DNA of 64,000 nt from Marinomonas rhodophyticola (GCF_026113935.1 NZ_JAPEUL010000007.1:310001-374000); one strand, 5' to 3'. Numbered from the stretch's first letter, positions 28,625 through 39,021 are shown. Program-made: numbers and translations. Notes: generated by a model from the letters alone, not told the origin.

Positions 28625-29908
28625 ATGTCCGCGCCTACTCATGTGAACTCGTATTACGCTGATTCTGCCAACGATAAAGTGCTGCGCCCGAAACTGAGTG
28701 GTGAGCAACGTTTTGATGTGTGTGTTATCGGTGCTGGATTTACCGGTATTTCCACGGCTTTGAGCCTCGCCGAAAAAGGTAAAAAGGTGGTGGTTTTGGA
28801 AGGTAGCCGTATCGGTTTTGGCGCTTCGGGCCGCAATGGCGGTCAAATTGTGAATAGCTTTAACCGTGATATCGATTACATCACTCAGCATTATGGTGAG
28901 GATATTGGTCAAAAAATGGCTGCGATGGCGTTTTCTGGGCAAGCTTTGATTCGTCAGCGTGTTGAGCGATACGGTATCGATTGTGACCTCAAGCCTGGCA
29001 ATATCTTCGCGGCCTGCAACGCTAAGCAATTTGAGGCGCTAAAAGCTAAAAAAGCACTGTGGGAAGCGAATGGCCATGAGGGATTGACGTTATTATCGGC
29101 AACAGGCATTCAAGACCACATCGGTTCAGAACGTTATGTTGGTGGTCTGTTGGACAAACACGGTGGTCATATTCAGCCGTTGAATTTGGTGCTAGGACAA
29201 GCGAAAGCGTTTGAATCGTTAGGTGGTGTTATTTATGAAGATTCGAAGGTGGTTCGAATTGAGCACGGAAAGCCGATTAAAGCCATTACCGCAGACGGTG
29301 TCGTTATCGCCAATACGCTTGTGGTAGCGGGTAATGCCTATGTGTTTGGTTTGCTTCCTGACGTGGAGAAGAAAGCCATGCCTTGTGGTACTCAAGTGAT
29401 TGCGACGGAACCGCTCTCTGAGGCATTACAAAAACAACTTTTACCGACAGATCACTGTGTCGAAGATGGTAATTATTTATTGGATTATTACCGTTTGTCC
29501 GCAGATGGACGTTTGATTTATGGTGGTGGCACGACCTATGGTGCCCGTGAACCTGCAAAAATAGAAGCCATTATCGGTCGTAAAATGCTCAAAACTTATC
29601 CCATGCTCAAGGATGTGAAAATTGAGTTTGCTTGGACGGGGAATTTTTTGTTGACCATGATGCGTATGCCACAAGTTGGGCTGATTGGCGACAATCTTTA
29701 TTACGCTCAAGGTTACTCTGGCCATGGGGTAACGAACTCGCATTTGATGGGGGAAATTCTGGCGGATGCGATAGAAGGCGATACATCACGTTTTGATGTG
29801 TTTGCCAGCATGCCACAATACCCTTTCCCAGGGGGGCGTTTTTTACGCGTCCCTTATACCGCCATGGGGGCCATGTATTACAGCCTGAGAGACAAATTAG
29901 GTATCTAA
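28625..29908 (+). CDS. puuB: Gamma-glutamylputrescine oxidase (FAD-dependent, DAO family)
   Basis: A 427-residue flavoenzyme. The FAD-binding Rossmann motif is VIGAGFTGISTALSLAEKG (about residues 36-54), followed by GASGRNGGQIVNSFN, the characteristic PuuB signature, and the C-terminal QGYSGHGVTNSHLMGE. It oxidises gamma-glutamylputrescine to the aldehyde used by PuuC, with release of ammonia and peroxide. It lies between puuC and puuA in one operon. A second, related gene lies on the minus strand at 36158-37493. Confidence 0.9.
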   Translation: MSAPTHVNSYYADSANDKVLRPKLSGEQRFDVCVIGAGFTGISTALSLAEKGKKVVVLEGSRIGFGASGRNGGQIVNSFNRDIDYITQHYGEDIGQKMAAMAFSGQALIRQRVERYGIDCDLKPGNIFAACNAKQFEALKAKKALWEANGHEGLTLLSATGIQDHIGSERYVGGLLDKHGGHIQPLNLVLGQAKAFESLGGVIYEDSKVVRIEHGKPIKAITADGVVIANTLVVAGNAYVFGLLPDVEKKAMPCGTQVIATEPLSEALQKQLLPTDHCVEDGNYLLDYYRLSADGRLIYGGGTTYGAREPAKIEAIIGRKMLKTYPMLKDVKIEFAWTGNFLLTMMRMPQVGLIGDNLYYAQGYSGHGVTNSHLMGEILADAIEGDTSRFDVFASMPQYPFPGGRFLRVPYTAMGAMYYSLRDKLGI

Positions 29909-29979
29909 CATTTTTTCAGCAACTGGTTTTTTTGAATTCTCCCGTTATTTAAAGCGTATTTTTTAGAAGAGTATGTTGT

Positions 29980-31315
29980 ATGTCGGAAATGTATGAAGGG
30001 AATAAAGAGTTTGATTTATTTATTGCAGATTTAAACGGCAATCTTCGAGGTAAACGAATCCCGGCAAGTGGGCTTGAAAGTGTCATGACCCAAGGTGTTA
30101 AATTGCCTCAATCGGTGATCGGTTTTGACAATTGGGGAGACGATGTTTTAGGTAATGGTTTGGTTTTTGAAACAGGCGATACGGATGGTATTTGTTTACC
30201 AGTATACGATGAGCCAACATCTGTGCCTTGGGCTGAGTCGCCCCGTGGACAAGTATTGGCGATGATGCACAATATGGACGGTTCGCCTTTTTATCCTGAT
30301 CCGCGTCAGACATTGTTGCGTATCGTTGAGCGCTATAAAGCACTAGGGTTAACGCCTGTTGTAGCGACTGAGTTGGAGTTTTATTTGCTGGATGGCGAGT
30401 CAGAATTTAAACGTCGCCCAGAGGGTCTCATTATCAACGAGGGTAATGGTCGTCGTTTGAGTGAAATTGACTGTTATTCCATTGATGAAATGGATGGCTT
30501 AGAAGGTTTTTTTACCGAGGTGCGTGAGGCGTGTGAGGCCCAAGATATTCCTGCTGATACCATTGTGTCTGAATTAGGGCCTGGACAGTTCGAAATTAAT
30601 ATGCAACACACCAATGACGCAGTATTATCCGCCGATCATGCGATACTCTTTAAACGCCTGATTAAAGGCGTAGCCAGACGCAACGATTTAGGGGCGACTT
30701 TTATGGCAAAGCCTTATGCCAATAAGAGCGGCAGTGGGATGCATGTCCACTTTAGTTTATTGGATGAGGCCGGTAATAACGTATTTGATAGTGGTGATGA
30801 AGACGGTTCGTTGATGATGCGCTATGCGGTCGCAGGTTTATTGAACCATATGTCTGAGTCCATGCTGATATTTGCACCACATATGAATTCTTATCGTCGT
30901 TTTCAGAATGGGGGTCCATGCGCCAACTTTCGCCAGTTGGGGTTATGAAAATAGGACGGTGGCGGTGCGCATTCCAGACAGTGAATGCGAAGCTCGCCGT
31001 ATTGAGCATCGAGTGGCTGGAGCGGATGCGAATCCGTATCTTGTGCTCGCGGCGATATTGGGAGCAGCATTACATGGTATTGAGACCAAGATGCTGCCAC
31101 CTCAGCCGATAGAGGGAGACGCTTATTCGCTCTCTGAGCGTTATGAAGCACTTCCTAATCGTTGGGAAATGGCAACGGAAGCCTTTCAGGACAGCGCATT
31201 TATGCGGGAGTATCTTGGAGAAACCTTTGTCAGAGTGTTTACTGCGGTAAAGGAACAAGAGCAGGAAAAAATTTATGGACGTATTTCTGATGTGGAATAC
31301 GAAGCATATCTATAA
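29980..31315 (+). pseudogene. puuA: Gamma-glutamylputrescine synthetase (glutamine synthetase family), frameshifted
   Basis: Glutamine-synthetase-type ligase that joins glutamate to putrescine, the first step of the Puu pathway. Motifs include LNGNLRGKRIPAS near the N-terminus, VATELEFYLL, SELGPGQFEIN and the ATP/metal segment GSGMHVHFSL. The frame breaks at a run of five G (30910-30914): NSYRRFQNG then runs to a stop at 30948, while the true continuation VHAPTFASWGYENRTVAVRIP is in the next frame to 31315. Removing one G restores about 445 residues. The downstream half is fully conserved, so a sequencing indel is the likely cause. Confidence 0.88.
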
Positions 31316-31368
31316 AAAGGTTGTAATAGGCTTCGGCCAATTTTATTAGCTGATTGGGAGATCCCTCA

Positions 31369-32454
31369 ATGAAAAAGAAGACACTTGGTTTAATGCTCGC
31401 ATGCGCAGCTGGTTCTGCAACGGTTTCTGCAGAGCAGGTGGTTAATATATACAACTGGTCTGATTACATGGCGCCAGGTACGTTAGAGCAATTCACTGCC
31501 GAGACCGGCATTAAGGTGAATTATGATGTGTATGATAGTAACGAAGCATTAGAAGCCAAAATGATGGCAGGTGGTTCTGGTTACGATGTGGTAATGCCAT
31601 CGAATTCTTTTTTTGAGCGCCAAGTGAAAGCAGGTGTTTACCAGACGATAGACAAGAGTAAGTTGAGTAATGTGGGCAACCTAGATGAGACTTTACTTAA
31701 GCAAATCGAAAAACATGATGCGGGTAATCAGCACAATATTCCTTACGCATGGGGAACCATTGGTATTGGCTACAATACGAAAATGATTGAAGAGCGATTA
31801 GGCACCACGGAGTTGGATTCTTGGGATGTACTGTTTAACCCAGCTATTGCGGCAAAGCTGAAAGATTGTGGTATTGCTGTATTGGATTCGCCGGCCGAAA
31901 TTATGTCTATTGTGCATAATTACCGTGGTGTGGATCCTAACTCAGAGGATGGGGATGAATTAACGGCGTCTGCGAAATTAATGTCTGAAGCGCGCCAAAA
32001 CATCAAATACTTCCACTCTAGTACCTATATTTCCGATTTAGCCAACGGCGAAATCTGTGTGGCGGTAGGTTACAACGGTGACATTCTGCAATCACAAGGG
32101 CGTGCAGAAGAAGCCGGTCAAGGTATCGAGATCAATTATTCGATCCCGAAAGAAGGAACCTTGGTATGGTTTGATTTGATGGCTGTGCCAGCAGATGCTC
32201 CACACCCAGAAGCCGCGTTGGCGTTTATTGATTATATTTTACGCCCTGAAGTAGCTGCGTCTATCTCTAACTATGTGTATTATGCCGTGCCAAATAAAGC
32301 CGCTGAGCCACTGTTAGATGAAGCGATTCTATCAAATAAGGGCATCTATCCTACCCAAGCGGTGAAGGATAAGCTTTATGTGCAAGTGGCTCATACAGCG
32401 CGTTTTGATCGTTCTTTAACGCGTGCATGGACTAACATTAAAACAGGTCGTTAA
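31369..32454 (+). CDS. potF: Putrescine/polyamine ABC transporter periplasmic binding protein
   Basis: A 361-residue periplasmic binding protein of the PotD/PotF class. The signal peptide is MKKKTLGLMLACAAGSATVSA, cut before EQVVNIYNWSDYM, which is the typical start of mature PotF-like proteins. Further motifs are YDVVMPSNSFFERQVKAGVY, PYAWGTIGIGYN and AVGYNGDI. The start at 31369 is chosen because GGAG lies eight bases upstream. It is followed by a stem-loop and by potG, potH and potI; together they import putrescine or related amines for the neighbouring catabolic genes. Confidence 0.92.
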   Translation: MKKKTLGLMLACAAGSATVSAEQVVNIYNWSDYMAPGTLEQFTAETGIKVNYDVYDSNEALEAKMMAGGSGYDVVMPSNSFFERQVKAGVYQTIDKSKLSNVGNLDETLLKQIEKHDAGNQHNIPYAWGTIGIGYNTKMIEERLGTTELDSWDVLFNPAIAAKLKDCGIAVLDSPAEIMSIVHNYRGVDPNSEDGDELTASAKLMSEARQNIKYFHSSTYISDLANGEICVAVGYNGDILQSQGRAEEAGQGIEINYSIPKEGTLVWFDLMAVPADAPHPEAALAFIDYILRPEVAASISNYVYYAVPNKAAEPLLDEAILSNKGIYPTQAVKDKLYVQVAHTARFDRSLTRAWTNIKTGR

Positions 32455-32465
32455 TCGACATATCG

Positions 32466-32493
32466 GCGGAGCTTTCTGGCTCCGCTATTTTTT
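32466..32493 (+). terminator. Stem-loop between potF and potG
   Basis: GCGGAGC and GCTCCGC (32466-32472 and 32479-32485) form a 7-bp stem with a 6-base loop, followed by TATTTTTTCG. It resembles a Rho-independent terminator and probably acts as a partial terminator or mRNA stabiliser that favours the binding-protein gene. Confidence 0.7.
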
Positions 32494-32518
32494 CGCTCAT
32501 TTTGATAGGTCGTAGGTT

Positions 32519-33673
32519 ATGTCTGCTTTTCCCAATCCCTCTGTTGTACAGACGAAATCTGTGCCGACGTGGCGTCAACAAGACGCAAAACCTTTTGTGC
32601 AAATTGAACAAATTACCAAACAATTTGGTCAGTTTACCGCGGTGAATTCTGTGTCTTTGGATATTTATCGAAATGAGCTATTTTGCTTATTGGGCGGTTC
32701 TGGTTCAGGGAAAAGTACCTTATTGCGTATGCTGGCTGGGTTTGAAGAGCCAACATCGGGCCGTATTTTAATCGACGGCGTCGATATGACGGGCATTCCA
32801 CCTTGGGAGCGTCCAGTCAATATGATGTTCCAGTCTTATGCCTTGTTTCCGCATCTATCGGTCGAAGCCAATGTGGCATTTGGCTTAAAACGTGAGGGTA
32901 TAAAAAGCCCAGAAGTGAATAGACGGGTGGGCGAAATTTTGGAGATGGTACAACTAGGCCATTTGGCCAAGCGCAAACCTCATATGTTGTCCGGTGGTCA
33001 GCGTCAACGTGTGGCTTTGGCTCGAGCCTTGGTAAAACGCCCAAAGTTGTTGCTATTGGATGAACCGTTGGGCGCGCTGGATAAGAAGTTGCGAGAAGAA
33101 ACGCAGTTCGAATTGATGCGTTTACAAGATGAATTAGGCATTACCTTTGTGGTGGTGACCCATGACCAAGAAGAAGCGATGACCTTGGCAACGCGTATTG
33201 GTGTCATGAACAATGGCGAAATAGTTCAGACCGCTGAGCCTCATGAAGTCTATGAATACCCTAAGAGTCGTTTTGTTGCGGAATTTATCGGTAATGTGAA
33301 TCTTTTTGACGGCGTTGTCGTGGAAGATGAGCGAGACAGTGTGTCGATTCAAAGTCCAGATTTAGACGCCTTGTTGCAAGTGGATCACGGTATTAGCTGT
33401 GCGCCCAATCAAGAGGTCAGTGTGGCGATCCGGCCAGAAAAAATTCATATTAGTCGTGAGCCAATGGACATCGAGTTAAACGGTGCGACAGGCATTATTT
33501 CTGATGTGGCCTACATGGGAAGCCAATCTGTTTTCAAGGTGCGTCTTGCTTCTGGTAAAGAACTGCGTATCACTCAGCCTAACGTTTCTCGTGAGATGGG
33601 TAGCCGTTTAACTTGGGAAGACAATGTGTATCTTTCCTGGGACCCAGATAGCTGCGTGGTATTGATGTCATGA
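32519..33673 (+). CDS. potG: Putrescine/polyamine ABC transporter ATP-binding protein
   Basis: A 384-residue ATPase. Walker A GGSGSGKST is at about residues 58-66, followed by the Q-loop MMFQSYALFPHLSVEANVAFG, the signature LSGGQRQRVALARAL, Walker B LLLLDEPLGALD and the switch His in VTHDQEEAM. The C-terminal TOBE-type regulatory domain (VAIRPEKIHISRE) is as in PotA/PotG. Its stop overlaps the start of potH by four bases (ATGA), so the three transport genes are translationally coupled. Confidence 0.94.
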   Translation: MSAFPNPSVVQTKSVPTWRQQDAKPFVQIEQITKQFGQFTAVNSVSLDIYRNELFCLLGGSGSGKSTLLRMLAGFEEPTSGRILIDGVDMTGIPPWERPVNMMFQSYALFPHLSVEANVAFGLKREGIKSPEVNRRVGEILEMVQLGHLAKRKPHMLSGGQRQRVALARALVKRPKLLLLDEPLGALDKKLREETQFELMRLQDELGITFVVVTHDQEEAMTLATRIGVMNNGEIVQTAEPHEVYEYPKSRFVAEFIGNVNLFDGVVVEDERDSVSIQSPDLDALLQVDHGISCAPNQEVSVAIRPEKIHISREPMDIELNGATGIISDVAYMGSQSVFKVRLASGKELRITQPNVSREMGSRLTWEDNVYLSWDPDSCVVLMS

Positions 33674-34605
33674 TGAGTGAGACAACAATAGACAAGAAAA
33701 AACACCGTTTGACTTGGCGCTTGTCTGAGCTTCGCCTCGGACGTGCGGCGGTTATTTTGGTTCCTATGTTGTGGTTGGCGGCGTTTTTCTTTATCCCCTT
33801 CTTGGTGGTATTTAAAATATCACTCGCAGAAGCGGTCATTGCCATTCCACCGTATTCGCCGTTATTACAATGGGACTCGAGCAGTGCGTATCTTACTTTT
33901 AAGATTAATTTTGGTAATTATCTGTACCTATTCGAGTCGCGTTTCTATTTAGATGCGTATTTAAGTTCGTTAAAAATTGCCGCCATCTCGACGTTTTTTG
34001 CTTTGTTGATTGGTTTTCCGATTGCCTATTTGATTGCGCGTAGCGGCCCCACGATGCGGATTACATTACTGGCTCTGGTCATTTTGCCGTTTTGGACGTC
34101 CTTCTTATTGCGTGTTTATGCTTGGATGGTACTGCTTAGAAAAGATGGCTTGGTGAATGATGTCTTGATGGTGATAGGTATCATTGATCAACCTTTGCAA
34201 ATATTGCAGACCGATTTTGCGGTGTATTTGGGTATTGTCTATACCTATTTGCCTTTTATGATTTTGCCTCTTTATACCTCGTTAGAAAAGATGGACCTGA
34301 ATCTAATCGATGCGGCTCAGGATTTGGGGGCGAAACCGTACCAATCCTTTTTCTTGGTCACTTTGCCGTTGGCGAAGACGGGGATTATTGCGGGTTGTTT
34401 ACTGGTGTTTATTCCTGCGGTTGGTGAATATGTGATTCCTGCTTTGTTGGGCGGGTCAGATACCCTGATGATTGGCCGTGTGTTATGGGATGAATTCTTC
34501 CAAAATCGTGATTGGCCTATGGCGTCGGCTGTTGCCGTGATGATGCTGATTGTCTTGGTGGGACCGATTATGTTTATTCGTAATAGCAATAAGGAGGCCG
34601 AATGA
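33670..34605 (+). CDS. potH: Putrescine/polyamine ABC transporter permease, PotH-type
   Basis: A 311-residue inner-membrane permease with about six membrane segments and the EAA loop DAAQDLGAKPYQSFFLVTLPLA that contacts the ATPase. The segment LPFWTSFLLRVYAWMVLL is typical of PotB/PotH proteins. It overlaps potG and potI by four bases on either side, as in a tightly coupled transport operon. Confidence 0.93.
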   Translation: MMSETTIDKKKHRLTWRLSELRLGRAAVILVPMLWLAAFFFIPFLVVFKISLAEAVIAIPPYSPLLQWDSSSAYLTFKINFGNYLYLFESRFYLDAYLSSLKIAAISTFFALLIGFPIAYLIARSGPTMRITLLALVILPFWTSFLLRVYAWMVLLRKDGLVNDVLMVIGIIDQPLQILQTDFAVYLGIVYTYLPFMILPLYTSLEKMDLNLIDAAQDLGAKPYQSFFLVTLPLAKTGIIAGCLLVFIPAVGEYVIPALLGGSDTLMIGRVLWDEFFQNRDWPMASAVAVMMLIVLVGPIMFIRNSNKEAE

Positions 34606-35420
34606 AACAGGGCAATTCTTTGACCTTGAAAGTCATGTCTGGTGCGGGCTTTGTGTTTTTGTATGCGCCAATTATTGCCTTGATTGTGTACAGCTTTAAT
34701 GAGTCTAAATTGGTGACAGTTTGGGGTGGATGGTCATTAAAGTGGTACGTGGAGCTGTTTCGTAATGAACAGATCATGAGCGCGGCGTGGGCCAGTTTAA
34801 AAATTGCCTTTATCAGTGCCACACTGGCGTCTGTATTGGGTACTTTAGCGGGCTTTGTTTTGAGTCGAATGCGCAAGTTTGTTGGTAAAGCCATGCTAAC
34901 GGGTTGGGTGACTGCGCCTCTGGTGATGCCTGAAGTCATTACAGGTTTGTCTCTGTTGCTGTTGTTTGTATCATTGGAAAACATGTTTGGTTGGCCTGCA
35001 GGACGTGGCGTCATGACCATAGTGATTGCTCACACGACTTTTTGTTTGGCCTATGTGGCCGTGGTGGTGCAATCTCGCCTGGCAACGTTAGATGAAACCC
35101 TAGAAGAAGCGGCCATGGATTTAGGAGCGAAACCGACATCGTTGTTTTTCCTGATCACGTTGCCTTTGATTGCGCCAGCGATAATTTCTGGTTGGTTGCT
35201 GTCTTTTACCCTGTCACTGGATGATCTGGTCATTGCCAGCTTTGTGTCGGGTCCGGGTAACAGTACCTTGCCGATGGTGATTTTTTCAAAAGTACGTCTA
35301 GGTGTGACACCCGAGGTGAACGCATTGGCAACATTAATGATTGTCGCTGTGTCGATCGCGGTGATTGCTGCGATAGTGATTTTGCACAGACAGAGTCGTT
35401 ATAACGAGGTCAATAAGTAG
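34602..35420 (+). CDS. potI: Putrescine/polyamine ABC transporter permease, PotI-type
   Basis: A 272-residue permease of the PotC/PotI type with about six membrane segments, starting with a hydrophobic N-terminal helix and YAPIIALIVYSFNES. It has the EAA loop EAAMDLGAKPTSLFFLITLPLI, followed by SFTLSLDDLVIASFVSGPG, which is diagnostic for the family. It completes the channel with PotH. A class I amidotransferase starts 43 bp downstream. Confidence 0.93.
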   Translation: MKQGNSLTLKVMSGAGFVFLYAPIIALIVYSFNESKLVTVWGGWSLKWYVELFRNEQIMSAAWASLKIAFISATLASVLGTLAGFVLSRMRKFVGKAMLTGWVTAPLVMPEVITGLSLLLLFVSLENMFGWPAGRGVMTIVIAHTTFCLAYVAVVVQSRLATLDETLEEAAMDLGAKPTSLFFLITLPLIAPAIISGWLLSFTLSLDDLVIASFVSGPGNSTLPMVIFSKVRLGVTPEVNALATLMIVAVSIAVIAAIVILHRQSRYNEVNK

Positions 35421-35463
35421 TATGCAGCTTTGTATTGAGAAATCGTTGTTTAAGGACAAATAA

Positions 35464-36168
35464 ATGAAAATAGGTATTCTTGCGGCAGGTATCACCCCAG
35501 ATTCTTTATTGGGTGAATTTCCCTCTTATGCGAATATGTTTGCTGAGCAGATCGGGAAAAAGCAAAGGGATTTCGACTTTGTCACTTACGATGTGCGCCT
35601 AGGTGTCTTTCCTCACGGTGCACAAGAATGTGATGCTTGGCTGATTACCGGGTCTAAAGCCGATGCGTACGCAGATGACCCTTGGATTCTGCGTTTATGT
35701 GATCTTATCCAAGACATTGATCAGTTGCAGCGACCTCTAGTGGGTATTTGCTTTGGTCATCAAGTTATTGCTCGGGCATTGGGTGGTCGTGTTGAGAAGT
35801 ATCAAGGCGGTTGGGGAGTGGGTGTGCATCACTATACTGTCTGTGAGCCTTTACCTGTGTTGCCTGAGGCAGAAGAATTGGCTTTGTGCGCGTTTCATCA
35901 AGATCAGGTGGTGGAAAAGCCTGCGCGAGCGCGGGTCATTTTGCGTTCTGATTTTTGTGAAAACGCAGGCCTGCTATATGATCAGCATATTTTGACGTTC
36001 CAGGGCCATCCCGAATTTTCTAAGGTGTATGAAAAAGCCCTGATTGATTTATACGATGGTCAGCAGTTAACGCACGAGCAAGCATTGCTTGCCCGTGAGT
36101 CTCTTGTCAGCAGGGATATTCAATCGTCACAATTAATGACCTGGATTGGTCAGTTTTTAAAGCAGTAG
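35464..36168 (+). CDS. Class I glutamine amidotransferase-like protein
   Basis: A 234-residue GATase. The nucleophile elbow GICFGHQVIARALGG carries the catalytic Cys and the His-Glu pair is in FQGHPEF near residue 180. Several polyamine clusters contain a GATase-fold gamma-glutamyl-GABA hydrolase (PuuD), but this protein is closer in length and motif style to the GuaA-like stand-alone GATases (YfeJ type), so I leave it unnamed. Its place at the end of puuCBA-potFGHI suggests hydrolysis of a gamma-glutamyl intermediate. Its 3' end overlaps the convergent FAD gene by about 11 bases. Confidence 0.82.
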   Translation: MKIGILAAGITPDSLLGEFPSYANMFAEQIGKKQRDFDFVTYDVRLGVFPHGAQECDAWLITGSKADAYADDPWILRLCDLIQDIDQLQRPLVGICFGHQVIARALGGRVEKYQGGWGVGVHHYTVCEPLPVLPEAEELALCAFHQDQVVEKPARARVILRSDFCENAGLLYDQHILTFQGHPEFSKVYEKALIDLYDGQQLTHEQALLARESLVSRDIQSSQLMTWIGQFLKQ

Positions 36169-37493
36169 AGTGAAGACGACTCCCGTTTCAAGGAGTTTGT
36201 CCAGCGTCGAATAATACAGCATGCCAGCGACCAGTCCTGGCCAACGCAATAGAGTGCCGCCAGGAAATTTTTCATCGGCAGGCGCTCAAACGCGTCTATG
36301 CCTTCTAATGAACCCTGTACGGCTTTAGCAAACAGCGCGCCTGCATAGGTGGCAAGCGCCACTCCATGTCCAGAATAGCCTTGAGCGACAAACACATTGG
36401 CTTCTTGTCTAGCGATGTGTGGCATACGATTGAGTGTGATGGCTAAAGTGCCTCCCCAAGCATAATCAATAGTATGATTCACCAATTCAGGATACACATT
36501 AAGCATGTGCTTTTTGACGAAGCCAGCAATGTCGTTTGGAAAGCGTTGACGATAATTCTCACCGCCACCCCACAGTAAACGGTTGTCGGCTGATAGTCTA
36601 AAATAATCCACCACAAATTGAGAATTCGCGACAGCCAAACGTTCTGGATTGATGCGATTGGCAATGTCATCGCTCAACGGCTCGGTCGCTATGATGAAAT
36701 TGTTAATCGGCATGATTTTTTTCGCGGCTGAGTGATTGAGTTTGCCTAAATAGCCGTTGCAGGCGAAGAGTAAGTAGCGGCAGCGTATTTTACCTTGTTC
36801 GGTCACCACTTCGGGTCTTTCTCCTGTTTGATAGGACAGGACTGCGGTGTTTTCATAAAGCGTGGCGCCATGTTGTGTGGCCGCCTTGGCCATCCCTAAG
36901 ACAAAATTAAGTGGGTGGAGGTGCGCGCCGTCTCGATAGAGTTCACCGCCATAAAAGTGTTCAGTGCCAAGCAATGCCGATACTTCTGGCGCGTTGAGAT
37001 AGTCCACGTCTTGGTAAGCTAATTGTGTATGTTTGTATTCAACTTCGCTTTTAAAGTCTTCAGCGTGGCGGCGTTTGCTGGCGACGTGTAAAACGCCATC
37101 GCTTAAATCACATTCTATGTTATGACGTTTGATCAGGTCTTTGACTAGGGCGACGGAATCGACAGAGCTTTGCCAAAGCTGATCGGCTATCTGTTTGCCA
37201 ACGTGCTTGACCATGGTCTCGTGGCTCATGTTATGGCCTTGACACAGTTGCCCACCATTGCGACCTGACGCGCCCCAGCCGATTTTGTTGGCTTCGACTA
37301 GGCTGACATTAAAGCCAGCTTCGGCAAGGTGTAACGCCGCAGATACCCCCGTGAAACCACCACCGATAATGCAAATATCCGCCTCTTGCTCGCCGTGTAA
37401 AGTGGGGTAATCTGTCTGTTGATTGGCGCTCGCCGCGTAGTAGGTTGCTTCGTGTGTGTTCAAACGTTGAGACCCTATGAAAACAAACAGCAA
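36158..37493 (-). pseudogene. Second FAD-dependent amine oxidoreductase (PuuB-like), frameshifted near its C-terminus
   Basis: A DAO-family flavoenzyme with CIIGGGFTGVSAALHLAEAG, GASGRNGGQLCQGHNMS and QGYSGHGVALATY, resembling puuB in the same window. The original frame ends in an unlikely tail (AALYCVGQDWS...). Reading one base differently at the A5-T3 run near 36264-36271 gives the expected ending FPGGTLLRWPGLVAGMLYY and a stop at 36158-36160. A missing base in a homopolymer is the simplest cause. The upstream frame starts at 37493; a TTG at 37463, behind AGGG, is an alternative start. It is divergent from the second glutamine-synthetase-type gene. Confidence 0.82.
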
Positions 37494-37665
37494 TAAAGGC
37501 TTGTTAAGTTAATGCGTTGTTTTGGTATGACTATTTTGTGTGAGTGTTTTAGTCTGTTAACAAAATAGTGCCAGTTTAGTGTGAATGATAGAGCAATAGA
37601 GTAAGATCGCAATACGTAATATTTTGGCTCCGTATCCTAAAAAGGCAGGTAGCATAAGGTGAGTT

Positions 37666-39003
37666 ATGACAGAGTTTGAAGCTTTTTTGAAAGAACATTC
37701 TATTACTGAAATCGAATCGACGTTGGCGGACATGACCGGTAACGCCCGTGGTAAGTTTTATCCAACGTATAAGTTTTTAGCAGAATTATTTGGACGTATC
37801 CCAGAAACCATACTCGTGCAAAGTGTGACGGGGGATTGGGCGGATAACCATTATGAGCTGGTGGACGCCAGTGACCGAGATATGGAGCTACATCCGGACC
37901 CAAATACTTTCCGTTTAGTGCCTTGGGCAGATGAACCGACAGCGCAGATTATTAATGACTGTTATGATAAAAGCGGTCAGTTGCACCCTTTGTCGAGTCG
38001 TACCATTTTGCGCAACATTCTGGCTTTGTACGCAAAAGAGGGGATCACACCGGTTATTGCCCCTGAGGTGGAGTTTTATTTGATCGATCCCAATACCGAT
38101 CCAGATTACGAATTAAAGCCTGCTGTAGGACGTTCAGGCAAACGAGAAACCTCACGTCGCTCTTATAGTATCGACGCCGTGAACGAGTTTAATCCTGTTA
38201 TTGATACGCTTTACAGTTATTGTGAAGCTCAGGGTTTGGATGTGGATACGCTGATTCATGAGTCAGGTGCCGCGCAGATGGAGATCAACTTTATTCATGG
38301 TGACCCATTGGATTTGGCTGACCAGGTGTTTGTCTTTAAGCGTACGTTACGAGAAGCTGCGATGAAGCACGGCATGTACGCAACTTTTATGGCCAAACCT
38401 ATGCAACACGAGCCGGGCAGTGCCATGCATATTCATCAAAGTCTGGTCGACAGCAAGACGGGCAAAAATTTGTTTGATAACAACGGCAGCCCAAGCGAAT
38501 TGTTTTATAACTATTTAGGGGGGCTGCAAAAATACACCCCGAATGCGATTAGTTTTTTTGCTCCTAATGTGAATTCTTATCGTCGTTTTTCCCCTGAAAT
38601 GGCGGCGCCGATTAACATGCAATGGGGGGTTGATAATCGTACTGCTGGGCTGCGAATTCCGTTTTCTGCACCGGAAGGTACGCGCATTGAAAACCGTTTT
38701 CCTGGCGCCGATTGCAATCCTTACTTGGCGATTGCGGCAACCTTGGCTTGTGGTTATCTTGGTATTAAACAGCAATTACAGCCAACTGAACCGGTAGAAG
38801 GTAAAACACCGCCTTCGGAAGAAGTTGAGATTGCACGAACATTGGAGGAAGGTTTGCGCTTACTTGAGGAATGCCAACCACTTTGTGACATTATGGGCGA
38901 GCATTTTGTCAAAGCCTTCATGGGAGTCAAACGCAGTGAGTTTGAAACCTTCAACCGAGTGATCAGCTCTTGGGAACGGGAACATCTTCTGCTGAACGTC
39001 TGA
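37666..39003 (+). CDS. Glutamine synthetase family protein (probable gamma-glutamylpolyamine synthetase)
   Basis: A 445-residue ligase. Motifs are LADMTGNARGKFYP, APEVEFYLID, HESGAAQMEINF, the substrate/ATP segment GSAMHIHQSL and the adenylation-region-like NRTAGLRIP. The length and the N-terminal pattern are as in PuuA/PauA-type gamma-glutamylpolyamine ligases, not the 470-residue GlnA. With the divergent FAD oxidoreductase it makes a second ligase-oxidase pair in the cluster, perhaps for a different amine. Spermidine, cadaverine or ethanolamine are possible; the sequence does not say which. Confidence 0.85.
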   Translation: MTEFEAFLKEHSITEIESTLADMTGNARGKFYPTYKFLAELFGRIPETILVQSVTGDWADNHYELVDASDRDMELHPDPNTFRLVPWADEPTAQIINDCYDKSGQLHPLSSRTILRNILALYAKEGITPVIAPEVEFYLIDPNTDPDYELKPAVGRSGKRETSRRSYSIDAVNEFNPVIDTLYSYCEAQGLDVDTLIHESGAAQMEINFIHGDPLDLADQVFVFKRTLREAAMKHGMYATFMAKPMQHEPGSAMHIHQSLVDSKTGKNLFDNNGSPSELFYNYLGGLQKYTPNAISFFAPNVNSYRRFSPEMAAPINMQWGVDNRTAGLRIPFSAPEGTRIENRFPGADCNPYLAIAATLACGYLGIKQQLQPTEPVEGKTPPSEEVEIARTLEEGLRLLEECQPLCDIMGEHFVKAFMGVKRSEFETFNRVISSWEREHLLLNV

Positions 39004-39021
39004 TGATTTGAATGGTGATTG

